Assembly (NCBI GenBank): GCA_947172415.1
Contig: OX359194.1
Span: 5,580,001 to 5,644,000 of the forward strand
Length of the DNA stretch: 64,000 nt
Source of the DNA: Chondrosia reniformis
Lineage: Eukaryota; Porifera; Demospongiae; Chondrillida; Chondrillidae
Reading direction: 5' to 3'
Below the pieces are notes generated by a model, which was given only the letters and a program-made list of their open reading frames with translations, ran no database searches and was not told where the DNA came from. The stretch's first letter is position 1, and each line of letters begins with the position of its first letter. Of this stretch, positions 26,301 to 41,300 are shown piece by piece. The position numbers and the translations under genes were made by a program.

Positions 26301-29300
26301 GAGAATATATACAAGTGTGTCGGGCAAAGAAATAAAGTGTGAAACATTTGTGCATATTGAAACTGTACTCCATATTTTAATGTAATTATATATGTACAGT
26401 ATGTACACTGGAGGAAAGTTCTTTATTCACAGTTATCAGAGAGTACGGTAGTACTGTCTAAGTAGGGATGGCCCGAAAAAAATGGATGCCGTCTTCAATG
26501 TATTACGGGTTAACACCTTATAAGTAGGCAGCGAATGCGTTTTTACCTCTTTTAAACTCATAATGTGTCTTTTTTGTACGATTTCAATTGAGGGAAGCTG
26601 TTTTCAAGAGCGCATAAAGGCTCCAAGTTTGTAAAACGGTTTCAGGCCTACTTCCGGTTTTCCTCATTTCTTATTATTCTTCTTCCTTTTATTTCACGCT
26701 AGTGCATAAACGCGCTTGTAGATAAATACATTTTAGGGGCATATCGTCTAAAAGTTTTAGCAACTAGGGAATAGGCACCTTTCTGTCTTCAAACGATTTG
26801 TGCAAAGACGGTTTCTGTGGCGCGTAAGCAAATTGGAACCTTTTTGTCGCCATTTTCTAATTAGGAGTTCTTGGTCATCTCCTGATTGCCTTCGACTACG
26901 ACGTTATATTTCGAGTTTTCGCCAAAAAAATTACAAAACTAATTTATATAACATTACAAAAAAGAAGGAATACAAGTAAATAAAAACATTTAAAAATGAA
27001 ATGAGAAGTATATAGGGATGGCAGTCCCTGCAACAGTACCTATCACATCTAGAAAAAGTAACGAAACAAGAAAGTGATCATATGGTAAGGCTAACATTGC
27101 AGAAGTGACATACTGAAACTTAACTATACACATCACTTCTATGTTTGGGCGCATCGATCCCTACTTCTCATTTCATTTTTTAAATGTTTTTATTTACTTG
27201 TATATATAGGTATGAACGTAGGTATACAACTACGTAATTAAGGAAGGGGGTTAGTTTGATAGTTAATGGTTTGTTATTATAAAATCTAGTTTGCAATAAT
27301 ATTCATTTAATTGTTATGCATGTATTAGTATTAAGTTCTCTTATTTACATACATTTATAATATAAACAGTTTAAATGTCCACATGTATATACATACATGA
27401 TGATTTACTGAATAATTATGCAGCTACTGGGCCACTCCTTATGGATCCACACTTTCCAAAAGGCATCACTCTCAGGAAAGTATCAAAACACTACAGATAC
27501 AACTGTACTATTAGTACATTCAGCAAGACTGAAATAACAACAATCTCTTTCACTCAACCAAATCACACAAAACAAGATGTTTTGGAGTCTGATACTACAT
27601 ATATGGTACATTGTATAGCATATTATGAGAATGGAAGTGAAGAATGCTTTGAGACAAATGGAACAGTGAAAACTTGTGAGCAGCTCATAGTGATATTCCA
27701 ACCTTAACAGTACACATACTGTATGTGTGCTGTTGTTTCTGTAGTACCAGGAAGGATTACAGAGGTCAATATCAGTAAAACTGAGGTAATGGGTGATGAG
27801 GTAAAACAATATTTTACATGGATATCACCAAATTCCAGTGCAAACTACAGCTATGTTATCAAATATGGTAATGCTGCAAATGTTACTAGTCCAAACGGAA
27901 CATCAGTAATGACAAGGAATATAACAGTAACACATATAACACATACATACACTGAAATAGTAGTCTTGACTGTTCCAAGTAGTAGAGTGACTTATAACTT
28001 TTGGATAGCAGCTAATTCATCTGCTGGAATTGGAGAATATGGTGATAGAGTTCAGATTACATATGATGGTAAGTAAGATACGCATCAGATATGCCTATTT
28101 ACTGTTAATAATATGAGTTTATTGCTCTTTCAGTTCCTGAGGCACCAAGTTCTGTTTCTTTCCCAAACATCACATGCAACAGTATAACAGTTCACTGGAG
28201 CATAACAGAACAGTTTATTGGTAGACTACCTCACACTAGATATACAGTAAAGTATCGAAGCAAAGAAAATGAACCCATAAGTTTAAATGTATCCAATCAG
28301 AATAGACTGATCGTGATTAGTAATTTAGATGTAAACACAGTGTACACAATTGAAGTTAGTGCCAACAACATTATTGGAGAGGGAAATGTTACTAAAGGAA
28401 ATAATAACACAAAAATGAGAGGTGAGAACATATAATCAAACAAAGTGGTAAGATGCCATACTCTATTAATGGTTCTTGTTGGGAATAGGTTTTGTTGGAA
28501 AATGTGTTATAGCATGCGCAATACATACATACATACGTATACGTATATACAATATGTGTGTAAATGCCATGGTCTGTTCTGAACATGCAAATGTATAGTT
28601 AAAGCAACCTAACTGTCCCCAGCAGACAGTAGTAATATGCTAAATTCATACTATGTAGATACTAGACCACTCCAGATAGATCCATACTTTCCAAAAGGCA
28701 TCACTCTCAGGAAAGTATCAGAACACTTCAGATTCAACTGCACTATTAGTACAATCAACAAGACTGAAATAACAACAATCTCCTTCACTCAACAAGATCA
28801 CACAGAACAAGATTCTTTGGAGTCTGATACCACATATAAGGTACATTGTATAGCATATTATGAGAATGGAAGTGAAGCATGCTTTGAGACAAATGGAACA
28901 GTGAAAACTTGTGAGCAGCTTGTAGTGATATCTTGACTTCTATGGTACACATACTGTATATGTACGTATGTGCTGTTATTTCTGTAGTACCAGGAAAGAT
29001 TACAGAGGTCAATATCAGTAAAACTGAGGTAATGGGTGATGAGGTGAAACAATATTTTACATGGATATCACCAAATTCCAGTGCAAACTACAGCTATGTT
29101 ATCAAATATGGTAATGCTGCAAATGTTACTAGTCCAAATGGAACATCAGTTATGACAAAGAATATAACTGTAATACTTATAAAACGTACATACACTGAAA
29201 CGGTCAGCTTCACTGTTCCAAGTAGTAGAGTGACCTATAACTTTTGGATAGCAGCCATTTCTGATGCTGGAATTGGAGAATATAGTGACAGAGTTAACAT

Positions 29301-32300
29301 TACATATGATGGTAAGTCTGATATGTTGAAATATTTGAATTAAATGACAAACAGTTATGCCTATTTACTGTTAATAATATGTCTTGATTGCTCTTTCAGT
29401 TCCTGAGGCACCAGATTCTGTTTCCTTCTCAAACATCACATGCAACAGTATAACAGTTCAGTGGAACATAACAGAACAGTTTATTGGTAGACTACCTCAC
29501 ACTGGATATACAGTAAGATATCAAAGTGAAGAAAATGATTCAATCAGTTTAAATGTATCTAATCAGAATAGACAGATCGTGATTAGTAATTTAGCTGTAA
29601 ACACAGTGTACACCATTGAAGTTAGTGCCAACAACAATATTGGAGAAGGAAATGTTACTAAAAGAAATATTAATACAAAATGGAGAGGTGAGAATATATA
29701 ATTATACAAAGTGGCAAGATGCCATACTCTATTAATGGTTCTTGTGAGGAATAGGTTTGTTGGAAAATGTGTTATTGCTTGCGCAATACATATATACGTA
29801 CGTATACGGTACGGTTCATAAAAAAGGTAACGCAGTTAACGCTTACCAGTTACCAGTTTTTGGTTAACGTTTAACCGAAAACTGGTAAAAGTTAACAGTT
29901 AACGGTTAACTTTTTTTGTTAATGTATCGTGCAAATTTGAAGTGTAAATTTAACTTGCCGACTTGTGAAATCTATGATCAAAGACTCGCTCACGTTAACC
30001 CTGGATAACAAAGTTATACGAACAATGGATCGACAAAGAATCATACAACTGTATTATAGAAGAAGGATTTCTTACTTATAATAATACGATGTAGTGCGAT
30101 ATACAACGAAAATATAGCGTATCGATATAGGAAAATATGGCGACAATTAGCTCTAATACTGTGATCATCACGGCGACTAATTCAGCCAAACGAAGAAGAA
30201 CCACTATTACTTGGACGAACATAGATGAAGAAATTTAAGATAGAACTCAAATGTTACACCAAATACTAACGATATACGAATACGATATCGTCCTTAAAAT
30301 ATTATGGTATACGAATAAGCATACAGTACCTACATACAATATGTGTGTAAATGCCATGGTATGTTATGAACATGTAAATGAATAGTTAAAGCAACCTAAC
30401 TGTCCCCAGCAGACAGAAGTAATATGCTAAATTCATATTATGTAGATAATATAACACTACTGATACAGCCACACTTTCCACAAGGCATCACTATCATCAA
30501 ATCATCAGAACACTACAGATACAACTGTACTATTAGTACAATCAACAAGACTGAAATAACAATAATCTCCTTCACTCAACAAGATCACACAAAACAAGAT
30601 TCTTTGAAGTCTGATACCACATATATGGTACATTGTATAGCATATGATGAGAATGGAAGTGAAGCATGCTTTGAGGCAAATGGAACAGTGGAAACATGTG
30701 AGCATCTTGTAATGATATCTCAACCTTTACAGTACATATATTCTGTATACGTATGTGCTGTTGTTTCTGTAGTACCAGGAAAGATTACAGAAGTCAATAT
30801 CAGTAAAACTGAGGTAATGGATAATGAGGTGAAACAATATTTTACATGGATATCACTAAATTCCAGTGCAAAATACAGCTTCATTATCAAATATGGTAAT
30901 GCTGCAAATGTTACTAGTCCAAATGGAACATCAATAATGACAAAGAGTATAACAGTAACAAATATAAATCGTATATACACTGAAATGGTAGGCTTCACTG
31001 TTCCAAGTAGTAGAGTGTCCTATAACTTTTGGATAGCAGCCATTTCTGATGCTGGAATTGGAGAATATAGTGACAGAGTTCAGATTATATATGATGGTAA
31101 GTCTGATGATCAATGAATGGGAGAATATAGTGATTCTGTAAATATTACATATGATGCCAAGGTATGCATGACTGAAAGTATAATATATATAGGATCAATG
31201 AATAAAACAAATTTTGGTATAAAACATGTACGTACAGTTACGCATATCTTCTCAAATTTAATAGTTCCCGAGACTGTACCTTCCACCGCTATCACAAAGA
31301 TTACATGTAACAGTCTAACAATTAACTGGACTATTACTGAATTGTTTGTTGGTCAATTACCTCACACTGGATATATATTGGAATACCATAGTAGGCACAA
31401 CTCCAAACTTGTGCCTCTCCAGGCTAATGAGACTGGATATGAAATCATGCATTTGACACCTAACACAGAGTATGCAATCTGTATCAGTGCAAACAACAGT
31501 ATAGGACAAGGCAATTGTATAACAAGAACAAATAGTACAGTTTCAAGAGGTACGTAAAGTTGAGGTTTAATGCTTTGGTTAATGTTATATACAAAGTCCA
31601 GATGCTTGATCATCTCATCACCCTTTTACTATGTATGTACTTTACACACATTTTAGACAACTTAGTCATTGAACTTATTGTTGAAGCATCAAGAATCCTA
31701 AATGTTACAGTTAACAATTCAAAGAATGGAGATTATATCTACAATTGCAGCTTAGAATGTCTCCCTGATTCAGAATGGCAAATATTTAGTATCAACTCCA
31801 CTTCTCCCACAAAGCAATTAAATGAATCAATCAGGCCCAACACTGCATATGAAGTGACTTGCTTGACATATGATTTAAGCGCCACCAAAAAAGAAGTATG
31901 CATTGAAGGGAAGTCAAATGCAACAACCTACACAGACAGTTAGTTCTATATACGTATGTATATGTTTATACAGCATCATCCACCTACACTAGATATTGTA
32001 CTTATATGGACTAGAACAGACAAATACTGTATTATATACGTATATCGACTTTCTTGTCCAACATCTACGTACTTACTTATACAAGTATTAAACATTATGT
32101 TATTATTACTGTATACATATTGTATAACCTCTTACAGTATACGATCCTATATATGTATATAATCACCTAAAGTTACATATATACATATACACAGAACCAG
32201 AAGGTCCTCCGACAAATGTAGCTTTAAAGGTGGCATCATCTGATTCATTCACAGTGGAATGGTCCTCACCAAACAGGTCATTGCAAAATGGGAATATAAC

Positions 32301-35300
32301 AAGCTACATAGTAACCTTTTGGCTAATAGATAATGAATATGAGAGACCAATTGTTACACAGCGCAACACATCTGCAATGGACAACCTGAGCAATCACTCA
32401 CTTAGTATTGATGTCTCTCAAAGGTTAGATTCAAAGAAACCAGTTAGTTCTACCCAAGAACCCCAAGAACCATCAAAATATTCTCATAACTCACTAAATA
32501 TCCCAATACTCAGCAATCCCATAGACAGTACTTCTGTTACTATGTTACAAGGAACAATGACTTCTTCAATAAACATGTCACTGGACAATAATGAGGAAAG
32601 AAAAAGGTTTATTGGAATAATCAATGTTACCAGTCCTGATACTTCAATATTTAATTTTACAGCTGAAAATTTAATGAGTGATAAATTATACAGTTTATAT
32701 GTTAAAGCTGTCAATATTAATGGATCTGGACCAATGAGTATACCAATCAATATAACCACAGTACCTCAAGGTTAGTATGTAACAGTATCATATACAAGTA
32801 ACTCTGTTAGATCCTCATTTGAGTACGTTTTCAAACATGAATACATTAAATAGGCAAAGCATAAAGTCATAAAGAGCCAGGTTATAATGAAAAAATGACA
32901 ACTTATATAGAACAAAGATATGTATGCTATATTAGAATTGAGGGTATTAACATTGACAATAATTTCAATACAGATGTACGTACGGTAGGCACGGAAATTA
33001 TCTTTCCATTCGAAGTTTTATTGCAGTTGTAGGGATGTTGTGAGCGAAGTTACAATGAGGTTTTCAGGAAAACATCGGTGAAGTTATTGACAATAATATC
33101 ACGACAATTGGATGGCAAATTTTAGGAAGTTTTTTTGTGAACTTCAAACTTTGAATGGAAAGATAATTTTCGTGCCTACCGTATATGCACCTGCATAGTA
33201 CCCTTGCCTATTTGATACATTGGTATAAACATGACAGGTCTTACGAAGTACATATTTGGGATGCTAATTTATATTTTCTGCCCAATTTATTTAGTTATGG
33301 GACTTAAAGTGGAGAATGTAACTGCTAATTCTATATCAGTCAAATGGAACATGCCAAATTTAAAGTATACTGTCTGGATTTCATTGGCTGTCAATGACAG
33401 CTATACAACACTAACCTTAAACGTAACTGGATCAAAAGACCATACATTTGAGCGTTTGGATCCATACAGAAATTACACAATTGGAATTTTTCTTTCATAT
33501 CAATTTGGAAATGGGAGCAAAGTTAGAATCAATCAAGCAACAGACAGTTCAAGTGAGGCTTTTAGTACATTAAAAATATACCAACTTTAAAATATACAAT
33601 AATTATATCATTGCACGTATGTATTAATGCCTACCAAAGATTTGCAAAGACCTTACAGTATGTACATAGCTGTATAAAATCCTTAAAACCTTTAAACTAT
33701 GCCAAGCTTTCTCAACAAACATCAATGGGACAATTTCTTTTTCCTTTATTCAGGAGTAGTATGTACGTACGTACGTACATAGTTCATACATCTTAAGTTT
33801 AATTTCTTCTCACATACATACATACTTTTGTTTTTAGTTTCATTCTTAATAGGAATTTTAATATACAATTGCTCTACATACGTACCATTCCATCTACCAT
33901 ACCATTCCTCCATTCACTTTATCTATAAATGAACTACATACAGTATGTACATATCATGTATCAGGAATTGAATGCAATTGCAGGGGAAGATTATGATTTA
34001 TCCAATTATGGATATACATAATACATTTACAATTAATATCTGTTTGCACCTATACGTACAGAACCCACAGCAAATCCTCAAAATTTGAATATCTCAGGCA
34101 AAGCAAGATGTGTAGATCTGGGATGGAATGCACCAGAAGTTTCAGGAAGGAATGGTATCATTACCCATTACATCATTCAACTTCAAAATGACAGTGAAAT
34201 ATACGCTTACAACTTAACAACTTCTAACATCGTGGGCAATGAGATGAAATGTAGAGAAACTGCAGTACAAACAGAGTATAGTTGGGTAATTGAACATTTG
34301 AAACCTAATACAACCTATAACATTAGTATGGCAGCAGCCAATATTAAAGGACTAGGACCATACACAAACACATTAGATTTTAACACTGAAGAAGATGGTA
34401 AGTATCTATCTGTATTGTATGGATAGTTAGCCATTACTATATATCAATAATAAAATCATCATGTACTATTCAGTCCCAGATCAGGTTGGAAATGTAGCAG
34501 TCACCCACAGCAAAATGGAAAACAGTAGCTTATTGTGTATAGAATGGGATCGACCAATAGAAAGCAATGGAGTCTTGAAAAATTACACAGTGACTTACAG
34601 GAATTACACAGGAGGCATATTATTGATTGGAAATCAAACAAACATTTCAACCAATGAAACTCAACACTGCCCATTAATAGAGCAATTTAGTAAGTGACAT
34701 TATAGAACACTTTTCAACTTACAAGACGCTAAATAATTGAGCTACAATGCATACGTAGAATAACCCCCATTTGGGGATTTACATATAATTGCAGACATTA
34801 CTGAGGTCGAAGGTATTCCAATAACTGCTGAAATAAGAGCATCTACTAGTGCTGGATATGGCCAGAATGAAAGCAGTAATATATTCTTTATAAAAGAAAT
34901 AGGTAATGAAAACAATGTACATACGTATATACACACTGTATGTATGTATATGAACGGCAAGACTTCTAGTCTAGTCACAAACATATATAAGCACTAATGG
35001 CATAATATTGTATTTATATATATAGAATTTATATACTCAATACTAGCTATAGTCCACTTTTCTTCATGATCAATAAATAATAATTCAGTATCTTAGTTAT
35101 ATGTACGTATATGTACATACATTAAGTTAATATCACCATTACAGCACCAAGAACAAATATTACAAACCTAAGTGTTATCTGGCTTAATGACACATCTGTT
35201 AATATCAGTTGGACTCCACTCACACTACTAGAAGCAGGGGGATTCCCTAGCTACTTTATCATCATTGAATTTGGTCTTAATAATATTTCAAGAACAACTA

Positions 35301-38300
35301 ATGAGAGTAGCATTATCGTAGTAGCCTTAGACTCTAGTATAACGTATACAGCACAAGTACAAGGCATAACAGGTAATGGATCACTTGAGGGACCATCAGG
35401 AATACAAGGTACATATTGTATCTCACAAAATATTACGCTGTTGTAAAACACACTACATATTATGTATTTGAATTAAAATGTAATTTCAAAGAAATGTCTT
35501 CCATTCTCAAAACAAAATTAAAATTTATATTATTTTTATTTAATGTTTAAAGAGGCTATTACTGGTGATAATGTAATACTAATGTACGTACGTATGTTTT
35601 AAATCCTAGTGTGGTTTAGGAGGTATCCTCCAGTGATAGTTGACCCACCTTCTCCACCAATCTTGGAAATAATAATTGCAGTCGTAGCAATTCTAGTGTT
35701 TATTTCGATAGTGATAATTCTAGTGGCTATCAAGTAAGTCACACAGTACAAACATCAATTATGCATGTCTATGTATTTATATAATATACCTATCATGTAC
35801 ATATAATTATAAATGTATTTATATTATACATACAAAATCTCATGTTTGAGTATCTAAATCCTTAAATTCAAATTTATTGTTGCTATAGAAAGTGTGGAAG
35901 ACACAAAAAACTTGGTATGGCTGAGCTGTTTGCTAAAAGAGAGGAAATGCCACTTAGTGAACGTATTGCAGTGAGGGATATTACTCCAACTGAAGATAAA
36001 GCAGGTACAACATTGTTCAATGAATGCATGGTAAGGTCAACCCCTTACCTTTTGCTATGAACAGAAACATTACAAGCCTTACCTTATTGCTAAGGTAAGG
36101 TGCATCTGGGTCGGACACACCTTAATCTATCTCTTAGATGGTTCATCCTTAAACCTTTTGAGCATCAAAAAGTCTATTAAAGAGAGCACGCCCCACTCCA
36201 ACCATCAGTCACTGAAGAAGACCCCTAGGGTCAAAACGTCTGACTAAAGTTTAACAACAAAACTGCATCTCTATAGACGCTCAAAATATGGAAGGATGAA
36301 CCACCCAAGAGATAACTTTGACACAGTTACAAGGATTCCTTATTTCATCAACCCACTCCAACCTACATAATCTTTTAAACAGATAAACTTAGCTATTGAA
36401 TCATATTTTTATGTTTTCCAAATTTGTTTCATGTAGGTACATTCAAAACACAACGACAAACGGATCCACTCCAGAATATGAAATTGAAAGATCCGATTCT
36501 GAAGAGCCATTTTAATGAGCATGTTAAATACATGCATCAAAATGAGAATAAAGGTTTTAAAGATGAATACAAGGTATGTATCCCATGGGTTTCTTCCTAA
36601 GATTACCAGTCATTAGCACACTCTTTACATAATCTAAACTGTATGTGTATACACTCTCAATTAGACCATCTGCACTGATGAATTGGATACAACATTAGCT
36701 ACAGCTAATATGTCTAAGAACAGATATCACAATATTTACACCTGTAAGACAATGTTATACTAATACACATACTGTAGGTATGTATGTACGTACATATCTA
36801 TATAAGCATATAGGAAGTACACATATGTATGTACTTAATGATATAAAACTTCACATAGTACGTATGTAGATATTTGCTGAAATGGATGCTATAATGTTTT
36901 CTTTTCATTAAACAAATTTTACAGTGAATATTGGTGTCAATAAAACACATACAAATATAAACTGTATATACACAGTGTAGAATTTGCTTCCTTCCACAGA
37001 AAACTGATATATATGCAAACCTGAATATTCACTTTACTTTATGTAGACGACAATTCCAGAGTAGCATTAGCCGAACCTGATTCACATGGTAGTGACTATA
37101 TTAACGCTACTTATTTGAAGGTAATATACAGTAATCTAGGGATGTACATGGCCTGCATATACTGACATATTTGATCATATCTGAACATTTTCTCTTAGGG
37201 TGTCAATAAACACAGAGAATATATAGCTTCTCAAGGTGAGACTACCATTTCATTTGGACATGTAAGACGAGATACGTAATTATAGTAAATTATCATTAAG
37301 TTTAAACATGTATGGGGAATATTTTGTACAGTATATGCACAATTACGTAGCTGTGAATTGAGCTATGAGTTGTGTTCTATATAGACCCAACCAGATGTAC
37401 CTAATTATGATATAGTATGTGTCAATGACCCACAGAAGAAGACAAAGATTCCAAGCCTAGGGTCACTCATGAAGGGTGGAATTCCAAGAACAGCTGTCTG
37501 GGCAAGTGGAGAAGAAGAGTAAAAGGAGAAACCCCTTGTATCCTCATCCAAAGCTTTAGTTACCTATAGGCCTTTTACTATGTATACGAAGCATGTAAAA
37601 AAATAAATGATGTATACATAGGTGCAACTCCTGACACAACAGCTGACTTTTGGCAAATGATTTGGGAACAGAGATCAACAGTAATTGTCATGTTGACAGG
37701 ACTGGTTGAGAACAATCGAGTAAGGCCACTTCAGTATTTATCATCTGCACCCTGACAAACTTAAAGTACTGTGCCAACCAAGCATGTAACCACATGTATA
37801 TAATTATCAAAATTCTTTCCAAGTTCATATTCAAAGTCAATAAGATATACATATATATACAGAAATTATACTGCAGTACTAACTATACTAGCCTATACTA
37901 ACACCTAATAGCTACATAGTCTGCCTGCATTTTATACAAAATAGAATGAAAAATCTTTCTGTAGTCTTTCGTATGAGCTAATGTAGTGGCATAATTATCT
38001 ACTATCTGTTGTTTAGACCAAATGTGCTCAATATTGGGAAGATGAAATAAATGGAGTACACAAACCAGGTAGAAATCTGGAGATTATGACTGTCAAGTAT
38101 GAAGTATTTCCAGAGTATGACCTGAGAACATTTAGAGTAGTAAGTGGGTTACTCTGCTATGTATCTGTATATATAGAAGTTAAGGAAAACATTAAAGGAT
38201 AATTTGTACAATGAAGTTTACAATATGAACTATTTCCAAGCAATAGCAACTAGGTATAACGCAAATGACTATATATACTGTATACCAAATGTAAGATTAT

Positions 38301-41300
38301 ACATACTGTAGCTATTACCACATATCCTGCTGGTTTTTACAATAGAGAAAGCAGGGATCGGTGGAGCCACTTGAAGTGAAACACTTTCTCTACACAGCTT
38401 GGCCTGATCATGGTGTACCTAAACTTTCTTCAGCAATTGTCAGGTTCATTAGACAACAAATCAGACCTGCATATGGAGACAGTACAGCACCAATGGTAGT
38501 ACATTGCAGGTACAGTATGTACGTACGTATATATACGTACATAAATTTGCTGCATATCTTTAACACAACTTATACGTGAATATAAACAGTGAAACCTATG
38601 CAAACAGTCATCTACTTTGAACAATTAGGAAATAACATACGTATGTACGTATATGAGTATATCATTTTATTATTGAATATATAGTCAGTATAATATATAA
38701 CCCCTTAATATTCTCATGTAAGACATATCTATTCTAATATTCTCTGGTACGTACATACTATTACAGCATGATGGATTTAATGTTACAGTATTTTTGGTAC
38801 AGTTAATCTAAACTACTACTTTCTTGATAGCGCTGGAGTTGGCAGAACAGGTACATTCATATCCACTGATTACATGCTTCAAAAGTTGGAAGCTGGTGAA
38901 GTACACCTTGACATTTATAACTATGTCCAGTACATGAGGACTAGAAGGACATACATGATTCAGAATGTGGTACGTATAGGCAGTGGGTGCATTACTGCAA
39001 AAAGTCGGTCATCTTATTAACTGTATATTTATCTATACTGTATGTATCACATAATCAAAGTAAAGTAAGGAGATTGTGAAAGTGTCAATTATTGTAGATT
39101 TGAGAACCATTATTTAATTGTATAAGCAAGCATATCTGGTTTGTTGTATAATATACCTAAAATATACCTAAGAAATGTGAACTTCTTTCAATTTCCTAAA
39201 TAGATTCAATATATTTATGTCCACGATGGCATTAATGACTTTCTAACTGTTGGAGACACATCCATGCCTGTGAGGGATCTGCAGAATACAATCAGTCTTT
39301 TACAAGTTACTGACAATGAAACCATGTTAAGTGGATTTCAGAAGCACTTTGAAGTGAATACACATACACACATACATACATACATACATACATACATACA
39401 TACACACTTACGTACATACACACATACATACATACACACATACATACATACACACTTACGTACATACATACACACTTTCGTACATGCACACATACATGCA
39501 TACACACTTACATGCATACACACATACATGCATACACACATACATGCATACACACATACATGCATACACACATACATGCATACACACATACATGCATACA
39601 CACACAAGAAGACACAAGAAATTTGGAACATGTAGTTTATGCTGCATCTTATAGTGATCTTAAAGTTCCCTTTTTTTCATAGAATACAAATTATATTCAG
39701 CAAAATGATTCGTTTCCTTGAAAATGTCTGTTGCCAGCTATATATACATACATAGAGTATATGTCTGTTACTATATACAGTGCAGAACTAGCGATTATAA
39801 TACATTTTAATATACATACATTATACATATAATCATTCTGTGTTCAGTTGGTTGAAAGCTTGTCATTAGACATTTCTGATGAAGATAAAAAGTTTGCTTC
39901 ATCAGAGTTGATATCAGCAAGGAATAGGTACCAAGACAAATTTCCTTGTGAGTTTATTGTGGCTGTAGACACTTATGAATTGTATGTACAATACATGTTT
40001 CATCCTTAAAGATGCTAACAAGTTTGTGTTAATTGATGAAGAAAGTGAGAATGAGGAGGAGAACTATGTGAATGCTACTTTAATCGAGGTTTGGCTCTAG
40101 GTATACATGTATATAGACTTACAGTATAGTACATCACCTAATTATTACTATAACATTATCTAAGGTAAACATATAAATACGTATACGTATATACACACTA
40201 AGATTTGTTACATATAGACACTGTGTGTTCTGATAATGATATTAACGTTAACAAAAGCAACTACGCGCATACGTATGTATGTGGGAATAAAGATTATGAC
40301 ATAAGTATGGTATTATAATATAACTAACAATGAAATGATATGGCTTATTTGTTGCTTTCATTGTTGATCACTGGATTCCATATGATCATCAGCAACAGTA
40401 TCTTTTATACAAGTTATTGAACATTTAGACCATGAAAGTCTTCATCAGCAAAAGGATCGATGCTCATATGGAATCCACTAATCAAATAATAAGTATATAA
40501 ATATTTATATGCAATTGACAGACCACTTTGTATATATACTGTACCCATTGCACTACTACGAAGGGATATGGTGGCAAGAAATATATTGCTGCACAAGCAC
40601 CAATGAAACACACAGAAGAAGATGTCTGGAAAGTCATTGCAAACAACAAATGTCCAACTATAATTGTACTGGCCAACTTTGTTGAAGCAGAGGAGGTAAG
40701 TGAGAGAATACACTGTTGCTTGTGAAATACTACTCCTGCATACAATTCCTATCCTAATAACTGCACTGTAATGTACTGCAAAGACGATTATAGGGACTCA
40801 TGCACTTTGTTTCCATACAGTCAACTTGTAGTCACTTTTGGCCAGTGAAAGAGACTAAGAAGATGCAGTTTGGTGACATAGAAGTTGATCTAAATTGTAA
40901 AAGCAAAGAAATAGACTTTAATATGTATAGGCTGACAGTAACAGATTATTCAAATGTAAGTGTATAGTCAGGGCTTCATTAACAAAAATATCAAGGGTGG
41001 AGGGGTTAAAACAGCTTTCATGAAAATGTTGGGAGGGGGGATTCCCTTGTTGTCCATACGTATAAGGAGGTCTGGGGCATGGGTACTCGAGAAAAGTTTT
41101 AAATTACACTGTATAAGCTTGTTAATTCACACAAGTACATATTTCACCAATCAAGAATGGACAAAACTTGTTACTGGGAGGTGTCCAATACCAAGGGGAT
41201 AGGTAGGAATGCCCCTGTCCCCTAAATGAAGCCCAAACATATAATGCACATTAAACTGACTCCATAAATACTGATAGCTGTACACTCATATAAATGGTAC

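Larger units (their letters stand above)
36665..39353 (+). other. gene B PTP domain D1 (catalytic)
   Basis: Motifs in order: [48 protein letters not shown] and [11 protein letters not shown]. The canonical P-loop is complete and is split by an intron after HC, as in gene A. The last exon ends at a GTGAAT donor that runs straight into a CATACACA microsatellite. Confidence 0.88.

Noticed and set aside
39264-39647. His-Thr-rich and Cys-Met-Val-rich ORFs on both strands
   Set aside because: They are translations of the CATACACA microsatellite after the end of gene B exon 36.
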